The position numbers were made by a program, and so were the translations under genes. Source: Paracoccus isoporae (GTDB taxonomy: Bacteria; Pseudomonadota; Alphaproteobacteria; Rhodobacterales; Rhodobacteraceae). Taken from it: a DNA stretch of 64,000 nucleotides. Positions 15,952 through 24,777 of this stretch are shown here, in pieces (the first letter of the stretch is position 1; every line of letters begins with the position of its first letter). Where the stretch lies: positions 1 to 64,000 of the forward strand of contig NZ_FNAH01000012.1 of assembly GCF_900101865.1 (NCBI RefSeq). Reading direction: 5' to 3'. The notes beneath the pieces are model-generated. The model was not told the DNA's origin. It searched no databases and saw only the letters and a list, made by a program, of their open reading frames with translations.

Positions 15952-16201
15952 CCTCGGTGAAAGCTGTGCTCTGTGCGGCCGAAAGACAGGTTGAATAGTC
16001 GGTGACCTCTGAGAAGTAGCGCTGAAAATCGGCTTCGATCTCAGCTTTATACTTTAGTGTGAGCTCTTCGTTGTTGGGAACTAGGGGCTGGACAGGCTCG
16101 GTACATTGGTAGGCGTAGGTCCCGGCCGTGGCGACGGGAGAGAACAGCATTGTAAGGATGAAGGCACTCAGCCAGGCAGACGTTTGATCTATAAGAGACA
16201 T
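15860..16201 (-). CDS. Small exported protein
   Basis: The 113-residue product has a clear signal peptide (WLSAFILTMLFSPVATAG, cleaved near residue 27). A mature part follows with two cysteines (AYQCTEPVQPLVPNNEELTL, and DYSTCLSAAQ). An AGGA site lies six bases before the ATG. The family is unknown to me. It overlaps the 3' end of luxI on the opposite strand by 92 bp, so it could interfere with luxI mRNA. Position next to the T4SS suggests a periplasmic role in transfer. Confidence 0.6.
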   Translation of the reverse strand: MSLIDQTSAWLSAFILTMLFSPVATAGTYAYQCTEPVQPLVPNNEELTLKYKAEIEADFQRYFSEVTDYSTCLSAAQSTAFTEATIGWEAYRTFRAQAGDPAPDISSEPLQDP

Positions 16202-16359
16202 TTTTTTCCTAGCACTTGCTGGTCAACTTGATGATAACTGCTGCACTGAATAAAACGTGCGTCAGTACAATATTGAAACTTGCGCACATTCTTACAATAT
16301 CGTATCAATCTTGCAGCCTTGTGGCTGCGGGTTGATGCCGGCTAATGGGATCACTCGCT

Positions 16360-16686
16360 ATGGCAATCATCCGAAACGAAGTTCCGAATGTGCTCAGCGA
16401 AGACGATATTCCAAACCGGCTTGCCGAAGGGTGGCGCATCGTCGTCATCAGTCTACAAGACGCGGAAAAGCGCCAATCCTACTGGTATGGTCAGTGGGGC
16501 ATCAAAGCCGTCTCAGGAGACGGTAAATACGAACAAACCCTGGTCACCGCCCGCAAGGGCATGGAGGCCAGGGTTTTTAAGTCGATCAACGGATTGGTCT
16601 CATTCCTTGATCAGTTCGGGATCACGATCCACTCCATTCCTACCAAAGAGTCGCAGATCGCCTGGCAGACGCTGGAATCGCAGTAG
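16360..16686 (+). CDS. Hypothetical protein at the head of the T4SS operon
   Basis: The 108-residue cytoplasmic protein begins [20 protein letters not shown] and contains [20 protein letters not shown] and [19 protein letters not shown] do not recognise a domain. It is the first gene downstream of the divergent intergenic region (16202-16359), which holds two TACAATAT repeats 27 bp apart (16266 and 16293). By position it may be a regulator of the operon, but this is only inference. Confidence 0.5.
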   Translation: MAIIRNEVPNVLSEDDIPNRLAEGWRIVVISLQDAEKRQSYWYGQWGIKAVSGDGKYEQTLVTARKGMEARVFKSINGLVSFLDQFGITIHSIPTKESQIAWQTLESQ

Positions 16687-17410
16687 TAAACGGTGGTTCC
16701 GCGCAGCAATTCACCGGTGGACTAGCCGGCTACTCTCAGCAGCACTTTCCTCCCTGCTGCTGGCGGCGGTGGCTCAGGCGGATGTGATCCGTTTCGGGTC
16801 CTCGTCCGGAAGCGAACAGGTGTCAGCGGATTCGCGACCGCGCGCCGTCTTTCGATACGATCAGCGTGGAAAGCTGGTCGTGCCTCCGAAGCCCGAAGAA
16901 GCATCTGCCGACGAGCTTGAGCCTGAGGGCGTTTCAACATCGGGCCAGATGAATTTCGTCGCGTCGCGCGGGGCGATCGGCGACTATTCGACACCGCAGG
17001 AAGGGGCGCGCGCGACGGCGGCGAGATATCAGAACCACCCAGCAATTGCAGCCGCCGGTTTGACCCGTGCGGAATGGATGGCGCTGTTTCAGGCGATGAT
17101 CTGGCAGGAATCGCGGTTTAACCCGAAGGCGGTCAGTCCGAAGGGTGCGCGTGGCTTGGCGCAGCTGATGCCCGGAACGGCCGCGCAGCTCGGCGTCGAT
17201 CCGGGCGATCCGATGCAGAACCTGGATGGCGGCGCCCGCTATCTGCTGATGCAGCTTGGCACGTTCAAATCTCCGACGCTGGCGCTCGCCGCCTATAACG
17301 CCGGTCCCGGCGCCGTCCAGAAGTACGGCGGCGTCCCGCCGTATCGCGAAACAAGAAATTACGTGGTGACGATCCTGTCGCACCACGCCCGATTGATGGC
17401 AGCAAAATGA
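16607..17410 (+). CDS. virB1: VirB1-like lytic transglycosylase
   Basis: The exported part begins near 16715 with a hydrophobic signal ([20 protein letters not shown]). A soluble-lytic-transglycosylase domain follows at the C-terminus: [20 protein letters not shown] with the catalytic Glu, [16 protein letters not shown], and [18 protein letters not shown]. It opens peptidoglycan for the secretion channel. The start is uncertain: no ATG or GTG stands in frame before the signal peptide. The nearest standard alternative is a TTG at 16607 inside the previous gene. A small error or frameshift at the 5' end is possible. Confidence 0.75.
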   Translation: MISSGSRSTPFLPKSRRSPGRRWNRSSKRWFRAAIHRWTSRLLSAALSSLLLAAVAQADVIRFGSSSGSEQVSADSRPRAVFRYDQRGKLVVPPKPEEASADELEPEGVSTSGQMNFVASRGAIGDYSTPQEGARATAARYQNHPAIAAAGLTRAEWMALFQAMIWQESRFNPKAVSPKGARGLAQLMPGTAAQLGVDPGDPMQNLDGGARYLLMQLGTFKSPTLALAAYNAGPGAVQKYGGVPPYRETRNYVVTILSHHARLMAAK

Positions 17411-17421
17411 AAGGATTTGCC

Positions 17422-17730
17422 ATGACGAAGTTGAATTTCACGCAATTGACGCGGTGTATGTTGCTGGTGGCGCTTTTTGGTCTGGCTGGTGCGGATGCCA
17501 TGGCTCAGCAGGTCCAGTTCAGCAAAATCGACACGCTCGGAACGAGCTTTCTGACTTGGCTCAAGGGCAATCCCATCACGATCTTCTTCACAGTGGCCCT
17601 GATCGTGACCGGGCTCCTGGCCGCCTTCAACCGCATCAGCTGGATGTGGGTTCTGATGATCTGCGTTGGCGCATTCTTCGCATTCGGAGCGACCAACATC
17701 GTCACGCAGCTGAAGGCGGTATTCACCTGA
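17422..17730 (+). CDS. virB2: VirB2 major pilin
   Basis: The 102-residue precursor has a long signal peptide (through DAMAQ, about residue 29). Two hydrophobic helices follow (PITIFFTVALIVTGLLAAF and MWVLMICVGAFFAFGATNIV), as in TrbC/VirB2 pilins. The start at 17422 is chosen because AAGGA lies seven bases before it; an earlier ATG at 17407 overlaps the previous stop. It would build the conjugative pilus. Its stop overlaps virB3. Confidence 0.88.
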   Translation: MTKLNFTQLTRCMLLVALFGLAGADAMAQQVQFSKIDTLGTSFLTWLKGNPITIFFTVALIVTGLLAAFNRISWMWVLMICVGAFFAFGATNIVTQLKAVFT

Positions 17731-18008
17731 TGAGCGAGAGAACCCCCGTCATTCTCGGGCTTTCGAGGCAGGCCAATCTTGCTGGCCTGCCCATGCCCTA
17801 TACGCTGGCGGTCGGGGCGTTGATCATGTTGCCCTTCATCTGGTTCAAGTGGATGCCATGGCTGCTTACCGGCTTGTTCTGGTATCCGGCTGCCCGCGTC
17901 GCCGCGATCATCAACCCACACGGCCATCGTGTGCTGGCCGTCATTTTTCAGCGGACGCCGCCGAAGCTGGCGGCCACCAGGGAAAAGAGGGTGCGTCGCT
18001 ATGTTTAA
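17730..18008 (+). CDS. virB3: VirB3 inner-membrane protein
   Basis: The 92-residue protein has the VirB3 layout: a short cytoplasmic start (TPVILGLSRQANLAGLPMPY), two adjacent membrane segments (about 25-60) and a basic tail. It cooperates with VirB4 in pilus assembly. Its ATG overlaps the virB2 stop by one base and its 3' end overlaps virB4 by eight bases. Confidence 0.85.
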   Translation: MSERTPVILGLSRQANLAGLPMPYTLAVGALIMLPFIWFKWMPWLLTGLFWYPAARVAAIINPHGHRVLAVIFQRTPPKLAATREKRVRRYV

Positions 18009-20364
18009 CGCCCGCGACATGAACGAATTGAGCGAACGTGCGCGGGCGGTCCTGCCGGCCGACATGAAGCTCTTCCGGCACATGCCCTATGTCCTGGAAG
18101 TCGATGACGAAACGATCCGAACCCGCGAAAATGGTCTGATGATGGCCATGGAAGTGACCGGCATCGACGGCACGACCAGTTCGGACGGCGATATCCGCGA
18201 ATTGCGGCGGGCGTTTGCACATGTCCTCGACGGGCTTGACGAACGCTTCACGATCTATGTCCACCGGATGATGCGCCCTGCCGAGTTCGGATTGAAGCTG
18301 ATCCGTGGCGACGGATTTGCGGCAGATGTGGATCGTGCCTGGCAGGCGCATCTGGCCAGCAGGAACCTGCATGATTTCGTGCTGGTGCTGACGATCGTTC
18401 GCAACCAGGTGCAGCCCTTGCGGGTGCCGCTCTTCGGGAAGGCGGCCAACCGCCTTCTCGACAATAATACGGCCAAGCGGCTGCACGAATTGCGTGAGGT
18501 TGTGTCGATCATCGAGACAAGCCTTGCGGTTCGCACGCGCCGGTTGAAGATCGGTGACGGAAGCCTTCTTGGCTTCCTGTCGGCCATCAACACGGCGGTT
18601 CTGCGCAAGGAATATCGTGGATCGCGGACCATGATCGCCGAGGATGTGTCGAATATCGCCGTGGCTTTCGATCCGAACAGGGGATCGATGAAGATCGAGG
18701 AAGGTTTCGACCGGCCGCGATATGCGGCGACGCTGGCGATCTGGAAATACAGTGAAACTACCTGGCCGGGAATGCTCGACGCGCTCGACACCTCGATTGA
18801 CACGGTGATCTGCCATTCCTTCACACCGGTCGCCAATCACAAGATTTCGGGACGGGTGAAGCGCCGCGTCAACCAGATCCGTGCCGCTGGCGATCTGGTG
18901 CCGACGATCGAGGCGCAACTGCTTCAGGCCGCCGATGACGTGGAGACCGGAAAACTCGGGATCGGCGCGCATCAGCTGTCGATCACGATCTTCGCGGACA
19001 GCGAAGCGGAACTGGATGCCCGCGTGTCGCATATCCGCGGCATCGCCGAGCGGATGAAGGTGACGCTGACGCGAACAATGCGTGCGCAGGAGGCTACCTT
19101 CTTCGCACAGCACCCCGGCAACCAGGACTATCAGTGCTTTGAAATGGCCGTCAGCACGGTCACATTCGCCGACATGGCGTCACTGCACATGGAAGATGCC
19201 GGCACACCGGCGGAGGGTTTGCCCTGGCAGACGCCGATCACGGTGATGGAGACAGCTGGTGGCTGCGCGCATCGCTTCAGCTGGCACAAGCCCGGCAAGC
19301 CCGCGCCCGCCGACCCGACGCTTGGACACACGCTGGTTCTCGGCCCGTCCGATGCGGGTAAATCGACGACGATGGCATTCCTGGCAACACAGGCGATGCG
19401 GGCCGGTATCCGACTCATCCTCTTCGACAAAGACAAGGCATTGCGCCCGGTGGTGACGGCACTTGGGGGCCACTATGCGGAGATCCTTGCCGGTCAGCCG
19501 ACCGGGTTGAACCCGCTTTTGACGGAAAGCGGCCCGCGTGGCGAGGCCTGGCAGATGGACTGGCTGTCAACGCTGGTAGAACGGGGTGGTAAAAAGCTGG
19601 ACGCTTGGCAGTCCGAGGCGCTGAAATCGGCGATTCGGCAGAATGGACAGGCCCCGGCCGAGCTTCGGGACTTCCGGCATTTCCAGGACCTGATCGGCGA
19701 TGTGAACGATGGCCGCAACCTGGCCATGCGGATCGGTGAATGGGGACCATTGGGACGTTATGGCTGGGTTTTCGGCGAAGCGGATCGCCCGATTATCGAT
19801 TTCGAGGGAGCGGGTAATGTGCTTGGGATCGATCTGACGGAGATCCTGGACCTGCCGATCGAGCGCACGGCGGTGCTGAGCTACATCTTCCGACGCCTGG
19901 AACTCATGTTCGAGGATCATATACCGACTGCCCTGCTGATCGATGAGGCCAGCCGGGTGATGGATGACGAATATTTCTCGCTGCGGGTTCCGAAATGGCT
20001 GCCGACCGTGCGGAAACAGAACGTCCTGATGTTTCTGATGACGCAGTTCCCAAGCCAGATCCGGGACAGCAAGGCAAAGTCGATCCTCGAAGGCCTACCG
20101 AACCGGATGCTGTTTCCGAACAGCCGCGCGACCGAGCGGGACTATGACGGCTATGGCCTGACCGAGAACCAGATCGGCTTTCTGCTGAATGGATCGCGCG
20201 GACAGCGCGAAGTGCTGTTCAATGGTCATACCGGCTCGACAGTGCTGAATGCCGATCTGTCCGCATTGGGGCCGCTCCTGGCCGCGCTTGGCAGCGATAC
20301 TGCCGCGAAACAGGCTTTTGGCGATGATTACGCAACAAGACCGAATTTCTGGAGGACCGAATAA
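18001..20364 (+). CDS. virB4: VirB4 ATPase
   Basis: The 787-residue ATPase has a CagE/TrbE/VirB N-terminal domain (about 180-390). Its C-terminal motor domain carries Walker A (LGPSDAGKST, about residue 447) and Walker B (TALLIDEASR, about 645). It powers pilus assembly and substrate transfer at the inner membrane. Length is typical. The ATG at 18001 lies inside the end of virB3; this was preferred over longer frames because homology begins MFNARDMNELSER. Confidence 0.93.
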   Translation: MFNARDMNELSERARAVLPADMKLFRHMPYVLEVDDETIRTRENGLMMAMEVTGIDGTTSSDGDIRELRRAFAHVLDGLDERFTIYVHRMMRPAEFGLKLIRGDGFAADVDRAWQAHLASRNLHDFVLVLTIVRNQVQPLRVPLFGKAANRLLDNNTAKRLHELREVVSIIETSLAVRTRRLKIGDGSLLGFLSAINTAVLRKEYRGSRTMIAEDVSNIAVAFDPNRGSMKIEEGFDRPRYAATLAIWKYSETTWPGMLDALDTSIDTVICHSFTPVANHKISGRVKRRVNQIRAAGDLVPTIEAQLLQAADDVETGKLGIGAHQLSITIFADSEAELDARVSHIRGIAERMKVTLTRTMRAQEATFFAQHPGNQDYQCFEMAVSTVTFADMASLHMEDAGTPAEGLPWQTPITVMETAGGCAHRFSWHKPGKPAPADPTLGHTLVLGPSDAGKSTTMAFLATQAMRAGIRLILFDKDKALRPVVTALGGHYAEILAGQPTGLNPLLTESGPRGEAWQMDWLSTLVERGGKKLDAWQSEALKSAIRQNGQAPAELRDFRHFQDLIGDVNDGRNLAMRIGEWGPLGRYGWVFGEADRPIIDFEGAGNVLGIDLTEILDLPIERTAVLSYIFRRLELMFEDHIPTALLIDEASRVMDDEYFSLRVPKWLPTVRKQNVLMFLMTQFPSQIRDSKAKSILEGLPNRMLFPNSRATERDYDGYGLTENQIGFLLNGSRGQREVLFNGHTGSTVLNADLSALGPLLAALGSDTAAKQAFGDDYATRPNFWRTE

Positions 20365-20365
20365 G

Positions 20366-20515
20366 ATGACGAAGGCAATTATCCTGCTTCTGACCGCCCT
20401 GCCGCTGCTGGCGGCCTGTGGCGAGACGCCGATCAAGAAATCGAACTGCTGGTCCAGCATGGCCCTGCTTCCGTCCGACGATTGCGATTTCCGCTATGTT
20501 CCTGCGGCGAAGTGA
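20366..20515 (+). CDS. virB7: Small lipoprotein, VirB7-like
   Basis: The 49-residue protein carries a lipoprotein signal (LLTALPLLAAC, lipobox LAAC). Two cysteines follow in the mature part (KKSNCWSSM and DDCDFRY). Size, lipobox and location between virB4 and the virB5 region fit VirB7, the outer-membrane lipoprotein that stabilises VirB9 by a disulfide. The GGAGGA site lies nine bases upstream. Sequence alone cannot prove the role. Confidence 0.65.
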   Translation: MTKAIILLLTALPLLAACGETPIKKSNCWSSMALLPSDDCDFRYVPAAK

Positions 20516-21659
20516 TCAGACCGGCAGGCGGGCAACCTGTCTGCTGATGGCGGCCAGCGTGGCTGCGGCACCGCTTGCGGTGCTGGCCCAGGGTGTGCCC
20601 GATATCGACGCCAAGGGCATTCTCGCCATCATCCTGCAACTCGACACCGGCCATGAGACCAGGACTGCGGAGATCGAGGAAACTGCGCGGCAGACGGAGC
20701 TTCTGGCGCGGGAAGAGGAACAGCTGGCGGCACTCGATGGCACGCTGGAACTGCTGACCGGCACCAGTGCCTTCATTCCGGGTCTGGAAGAGGGCGGCGG
20801 CGCTGGCGGCGCCTATGCGGCCTCGACGGTCTATGCGATCGACGACAATAACCCCTATGTTGATCGGATCATGGGCGATGCGCCCGTGACGATCGAGCAG
20901 ATGATCGCGGAGACGGCCATCAAGTTCGGCGGCCATCCTGCCCTTGGCCGGGCAGGCATCAACGCGGTCGAGTTCCGTTGCTGGTTCCAGGCATTGGTGA
21001 AGCAGGAATCGAATTTCTCCATCGGCGCGAAAAGCCCGAAGGCAGCCTTCGGGCTCACGCAGATCATCCCCGGCACGGCGCAATATCTCGGTATCTATCC
21101 GGCCTATTACGACGATCCGCGCCTGCAACTGGACGGCGGGGCGCGATACCTGTTGGAACAGCTGGGCAAGTTCGGCTCGATGGAACTGGCGCTTGCCGCC
21201 TATAATGCCGGTCCCGGCGCGGTCCAAAAATACAATGGCATCCCGCCTTACAAGGAAACGCAGGAATATGTGCGCAAGATCAGCGGTTATTACAGCCGCT
21301 ATGCCGCGCGCATGGGCGGCGCGGCAGATGCGATCGGGACGCTCGATCCCAGGGATCTGGCGATTGCCGAAGGCTCGAACCTGTCGGATGCCGGGACGCA
21401 TTACGCCGCCTGGTCAATGGACATGATGACCGCTTCCGCCACGCGGCTGCGGTCTATCCTCAGCCAGATCGAGGGCACGGGGTCGGTCAAGGAAGCGATG
21501 GATCTTAATACCTATGCGCGGGGCGAGGTCGCGCGGATGGGCAATATCCTGATCCGGCTGATGGCGACGCGCCAGAAGATCGAGGCGGCCAGGAATGCGC
21601 TGCTGATCCAGGCCTATATCGAGGACGAGAAATATTTGCAGGTGAGGTTGGAACAATGA
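20496..21659 (+). CDS. Lytic transglycosylase fused to a VirB5-like tail
   Basis: The 387-residue exported protein starts with a signal peptide (CLLMAASVAAAPLAVLAQ). A GVPDIDAKGILAIILQLDTG segment like the mature start of VirB5 follows, then a coiled stretch. A lytic transglycosylase domain spans about 150-275 ([51 protein letters not shown]). The C-terminal helical region (TASATRLRSILSQIEGTGSV, KEAMDLNTYARGEVARMGNI) again resembles VirB5. It looks like a VirB5-type protein with a wall-cutting domain inserted. It overlaps the lipoprotein by 20 bp and virB5 by four. Confidence 0.75.
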   Translation: MFLRRSDQTGRRATCLLMAASVAAAPLAVLAQGVPDIDAKGILAIILQLDTGHETRTAEIEETARQTELLAREEEQLAALDGTLELLTGTSAFIPGLEEGGGAGGAYAASTVYAIDDNNPYVDRIMGDAPVTIEQMIAETAIKFGGHPALGRAGINAVEFRCWFQALVKQESNFSIGAKSPKAAFGLTQIIPGTAQYLGIYPAYYDDPRLQLDGGARYLLEQLGKFGSMELALAAYNAGPGAVQKYNGIPPYKETQEYVRKISGYYSRYAARMGGAADAIGTLDPRDLAIAEGSNLSDAGTHYAAWSMDMMTASATRLRSILSQIEGTGSVKEAMDLNTYARGEVARMGNILIRLMATRQKIEAARNALLIQAYIEDEKYLQVRLEQ

Positions 21660-22447
21660 TTTTGACGAAGATGAAACTCGGCCTGACCGTGCTGGCGATC
21701 ATGGCCGCGCCGACAGCCTTCGGCCAGGGCGTGCCGACGATCGATGTGACCAGCATTGCAAAGCTTCAGGAAATGATCGCCGAGCAGAAGCTTCAGCTGC
21801 GCGAACAGATCGCGCAGAATGTGAAGCTGGATGAGCAGACGCTGAAACTGGTCGAGCAGATCAGGACGCTGGAAGCGCAGCTCGACGCGCTGCGCAACGG
21901 ATTGAGCCTGGCCGATCTCGGCCTCGATCCGGCCAGTTTCCTCCGCGATATCCTGCCTGACTTCTCGGACCTGTCGCAATCGCTCGATGCGGCCAAGGCG
22001 GGCAACTGGTCCGGCGTGCTAGCAAATGCCAGCCAGATCGGCGGCACCAGTGTCAGCGGATATGTGGACAAGACCTTCGAGCAATCCGGCATCGAGCGCA
22101 GCGATGTGGATGCGCTGGCAAGCAGCGACGATCCGTCTGCGGCGCGGATCGGCAACCAGGCCAATGTCGGCGCTTTCATGTCGGTGGCGGCGGAAAGTTC
22201 GTCGCAGGCGGCACGGGAAAGCCTGACGCGGATGGACGGCTTCATGCAGCAGATTGGCGACACGACGAACCTGAAGGAAGCCATCGATCTGAATACGCGC
22301 GTCACCGGCGAGCTCGGGATCGCGATGGCGAATATCTGGGCGATGGAGGCGGTGCAGACTGTCAGCCTTGGCGAAGCCGGGATCATGGATGCCGCGACCG
22401 CCGCCGATGAAGAGAAATACCTGACCATCAAGCTGCCGGAGGATTGA
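21656..22447 (+). CDS. virB5: VirB5 minor pilus component
   Basis: The 263-residue exported protein has a signal peptide (through AFGQ, about 24). GVPTIDVTSIAKLQEMIAEQ and a long coiled coil (about 35-80) follow. The C-terminal helices include SLTRMDGFMQQIGDTTNLKE and AIDLNTRVTGELG, as in VirB5/TrbJ. VirB5 sits at the pilus tip. The paired motif KEAxDLNT occurs in the preceding transglycosylase, so the two share ancestry in part. ATGA overlap with the previous gene. Confidence 0.82.
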   Translation: MILTKMKLGLTVLAIMAAPTAFGQGVPTIDVTSIAKLQEMIAEQKLQLREQIAQNVKLDEQTLKLVEQIRTLEAQLDALRNGLSLADLGLDPASFLRDILPDFSDLSQSLDAAKAGNWSGVLANASQIGGTSVSGYVDKTFEQSGIERSDVDALASSDDPSAARIGNQANVGAFMSVAAESSSQAARESLTRMDGFMQQIGDTTNLKEAIDLNTRVTGELGIAMANIWAMEAVQTVSLGEAGIMDAATAADEEKYLTIKLPED

Positions 22448-22448
22448 G

Positions 22449-23024
22449 ATGAAAAAGCGCATGATCCTGGGCGGAACTGCCGTCCTTGCCGTTTTGGCCG
22501 CCGTGGCGGTGGCGCAGATGCGGCCGGGCGAGACGCCCGCACCCGAGGGCCTGGTGACCCAGGCTGACGACAATCCCTTTGCCGGGCTGGACGAGATTTT
22601 CAACGAGCCCGGTCCCGATCTCGGGATGACGGAAGAGGAAGTGCAGGCCGAGGACGATTACCTGCGCATGTCGCCGCCGGCGGGCGAGACCGGCGATGTG
22701 CCCGAGGCACTGACCGAGAACGTGCTTTACGAGACCTGCGACAAGGTGCCGGAGGTGAACTCGGCTGATTATCAGGCGAAAAGCGAGGATGGTTACGCTT
22801 CGCGCATGATCTATAGCTATGTATTGATGCGTCATACGCTGGACAGCCGGGACTGCACCTGCACGGGCAAGGTCGCGCCCTTCGCCGAGGTCCAAAAGAT
22901 CAAGGATCAGATCGCCGCTGAACATGGCGAGGACTGGAACCGGTATCAATTTGGAGACGACTACTTCGACCAGTCGCGCAAGCTGCGCGATGAGGTCGAG
23001 GCGATGTGCGGGGGGAAATTCTGA
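22449..23024 (+). CDS. Periplasmic protein of unknown function in the T4SS operon
   Basis: The 191-residue product has an N-terminal hydrophobic anchor or signal (ILGGTAVLAVLAAVAVAQ). An acidic, proline-rich stretch follows (about 25-90). The C-terminal region has four cysteines (YETCDKVPEV, DSRDCTCTGK, VEAMCGGKF), so disulfides are likely. The position between virB5 and virB6 and tight spacing (one base after virB5, overlap with virB6) make it a structural or assembly part of this T4SS. I know no named homologue. Confidence 0.65.
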   Translation: MKKRMILGGTAVLAVLAAVAVAQMRPGETPAPEGLVTQADDNPFAGLDEIFNEPGPDLGMTEEEVQAEDDYLRMSPPAGETGDVPEALTENVLYETCDKVPEVNSADYQAKSEDGYASRMIYSYVLMRHTLDSRDCTCTGKVAPFAEVQKIKDQIAAEHGEDWNRYQFGDDYFDQSRKLRDEVEAMCGGKF

Positions 23025-24055
23025 TGGGCATTGTCACCGATATTTTGACCACCATCGACACCAGTGTCATAACCGCCGGAGAACGCTTCTTCGAGGCGAC
23101 CGCTGCCGGGATGCTGCCGGTGATGACCATCGTCTGCACGATCCTGCTGGTGCTGGTCGGCATGAACATGGCCATCGGCTATTACCAGATGAACGCGCGG
23201 GATTCGATCCAGCTCGCGGTGCGGATCATCCTTGTCTATTTCTTCGCCTTCAGCTGGTCGAATTTCGGGCCGATCTATGACGCTTTCGCCACGGCCAGCG
23301 GCGACATGGCCATGCGGTTCTTCGATGTTGCCGCGACCACCGGGGACAGCAGCACATATGCTGCTATGGATAAGTTTGCTACCCAAATGGCGGACACGGC
23401 CGACGGTGTGGCCAAGGCACAGGGCTCAATCGTTCGCGGCGTGCTCGGTGCCTTCTTCTTCGCGCTGCTGGCGCTGCTGATGGGCATCTATGTCCTCATC
23501 GTCGGTTTTGCCAAGATCATGCTGGCCTTCCTGATTGGCATAGCACCGATCGCCATGGTGGCGACAATCTTCGAGCGCACGAAGAACATGTTCGAAGCCT
23601 GGCTGAGCAGCTTCGTCGGCTATCTGATGTATCCGATTGCCGCCTCGTCGGTCATCGCAACCATTGTAGCCGTGGCTCGGCAACAGTTCGAACCTCAAGA
23701 CAATGTGGACACGATCAGCCAGATCATTGGTTTCCTGGTTGTGGTTTTCGTCGGCATCTTCGCGCTGAAGGCAATCCCCTCGGCGGCGTCGAATATTACC
23801 GGCCATTTCCACCTGGCCAATATCACGCCGCAGGCGCTGCGCCTCGGACAGGGCGGGTTCGGCGTAGCGGCCCAGAATGTGCCGGGCGTGCAGAAAATCC
23901 GTGAGGCGGCGACCATCGCCAGCGCCGCGCGCGCCGGCACCTCGGACGATCCGCGAAAGCAGGCCCAGGACCGGGATCGCGAATTGCGCGAGCGCGGGGC
24001 GGCGATCCGCCTGAAATTCGACCAGATGCGGCTGCTGCGCGGCGGCAAGGACTGA
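23024..24055 (+). CDS. virB6: VirB6 polytopic membrane protein
   Basis: The 343-residue protein has about six membrane segments, including MLPVMTIVCTILLVLVGMNM, LLALLMGIYVLIVGFAKIML and IIGFLVVVFVGIFALKAIPS. The central hydrophobic block and periplasmic loop follow the TrbL/VirB6 plan. It forms part of the inner-membrane channel. The cytoplasmic tail (about 290-343) is charged. The ATG overlaps the previous stop; a GGGGGA site precedes it. Confidence 0.88.
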   Translation: MGIVTDILTTIDTSVITAGERFFEATAAGMLPVMTIVCTILLVLVGMNMAIGYYQMNARDSIQLAVRIILVYFFAFSWSNFGPIYDAFATASGDMAMRFFDVAATTGDSSTYAAMDKFATQMADTADGVAKAQGSIVRGVLGAFFFALLALLMGIYVLIVGFAKIMLAFLIGIAPIAMVATIFERTKNMFEAWLSSFVGYLMYPIAASSVIATIVAVARQQFEPQDNVDTISQIIGFLVVVFVGIFALKAIPSAASNITGHFHLANITPQALRLGQGGFGVAAQNVPGVQKIREAATIASAARAGTSDDPRKQAQDRDRELRERGAAIRLKFDQMRLLRGGKD

Positions 24056-24090
24056 GCAGACAAGGCCAAGAGCCAAATTCATGAGGTGAA

Positions 24091-24777
24091 ATGATGACAG
24101 ACCGCGTGTCTGAACAGAGGACGATTCTCGAAAGCGAGCTGATTTTCGGGGCAAGACGCAGCCTGCGGACGGCCTGGGGTGTGGCGATTTTCAGCAGCCT
24201 GATTGCGGTGGGCGAGCTGACCGCCCTTGTCATGTTGCTGCCGCTGAAGGAGACGCAGGCTTACCTGACAATCGTGGACCGCGACACCGGCATCGCCGAA
24301 CGCGCGGTCGAGATCGAGAACGCGAGCATCGAACATGCGGATGCGGTCAAGCAGAGCCTCGTCTTCAATTACGTCATGGATCGCGAGACCTATGATGCCA
24401 ATGATAACGAGCGGCGCATCCTGAAGGTCTATCGCCAGTCGGCCGGCATTGCGCAGCAAAGCGTGCGGGCGCTCTGGACCGAGGGCAATGCGGATTATCC
24501 GCCTGATCTCTATGGGGCGACGGGCAAGATTTCGATCGAGGTGCTGAGCGTCAACCCAATCGATGAAGACACGGCGCAGGTGCGCTTCACCAAGACGCTG
24601 AGCCGTCCGGGTGAAGATGACCGGATCGGCAATTTCTATGCGACCGTCACCTATCAGTTCGTGCCCACGCAGCAGTCGGCGGTCGAGCTGGTCTGGGAAA
24701 ACCCCTTCGGCTTCACGGTGACGGATTATCGCGTGACGGCTGAATCGCTCGAAGCCCAGCAGGAAGGAGGCAACTGA
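24091..24777 (+). CDS. virB8: VirB8 assembly factor
   Basis: The 228-residue bitopic protein has a short cytoplasmic N-terminus and one membrane helix (about 32-55, GVAIFSSLIAVGELTALVML). The periplasmic NTF2-like VirB8 domain holds ESLVFNYVMDRETYDANDNE-type sequence and ends VWENPFGFTVTDYRV, a VirB8 hallmark. It nucleates the complex. The second ATG (24094) has better spacing to the AGGTGA site. It overlaps virB9. Confidence 0.9.
   Translation: MMTDRVSEQRTILESELIFGARRSLRTAWGVAIFSSLIAVGELTALVMLLPLKETQAYLTIVDRDTGIAERAVEIENASIEHADAVKQSLVFNYVMDRETYDANDNERRILKVYRQSAGIAQQSVRALWTEGNADYPPDLYGATGKISIEVLSVNPIDEDTAQVRFTKTLSRPGEDDRIGNFYATVTYQFVPTQQSAVELVWENPFGFTVTDYRVTAESLEAQQEGGN

Noticed and set aside
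17941-19113. A 390-codon frame antisense to virB4
   Set aside because: virB4 is intact with conserved motifs. The antisense frame has no ribosome site or domain.
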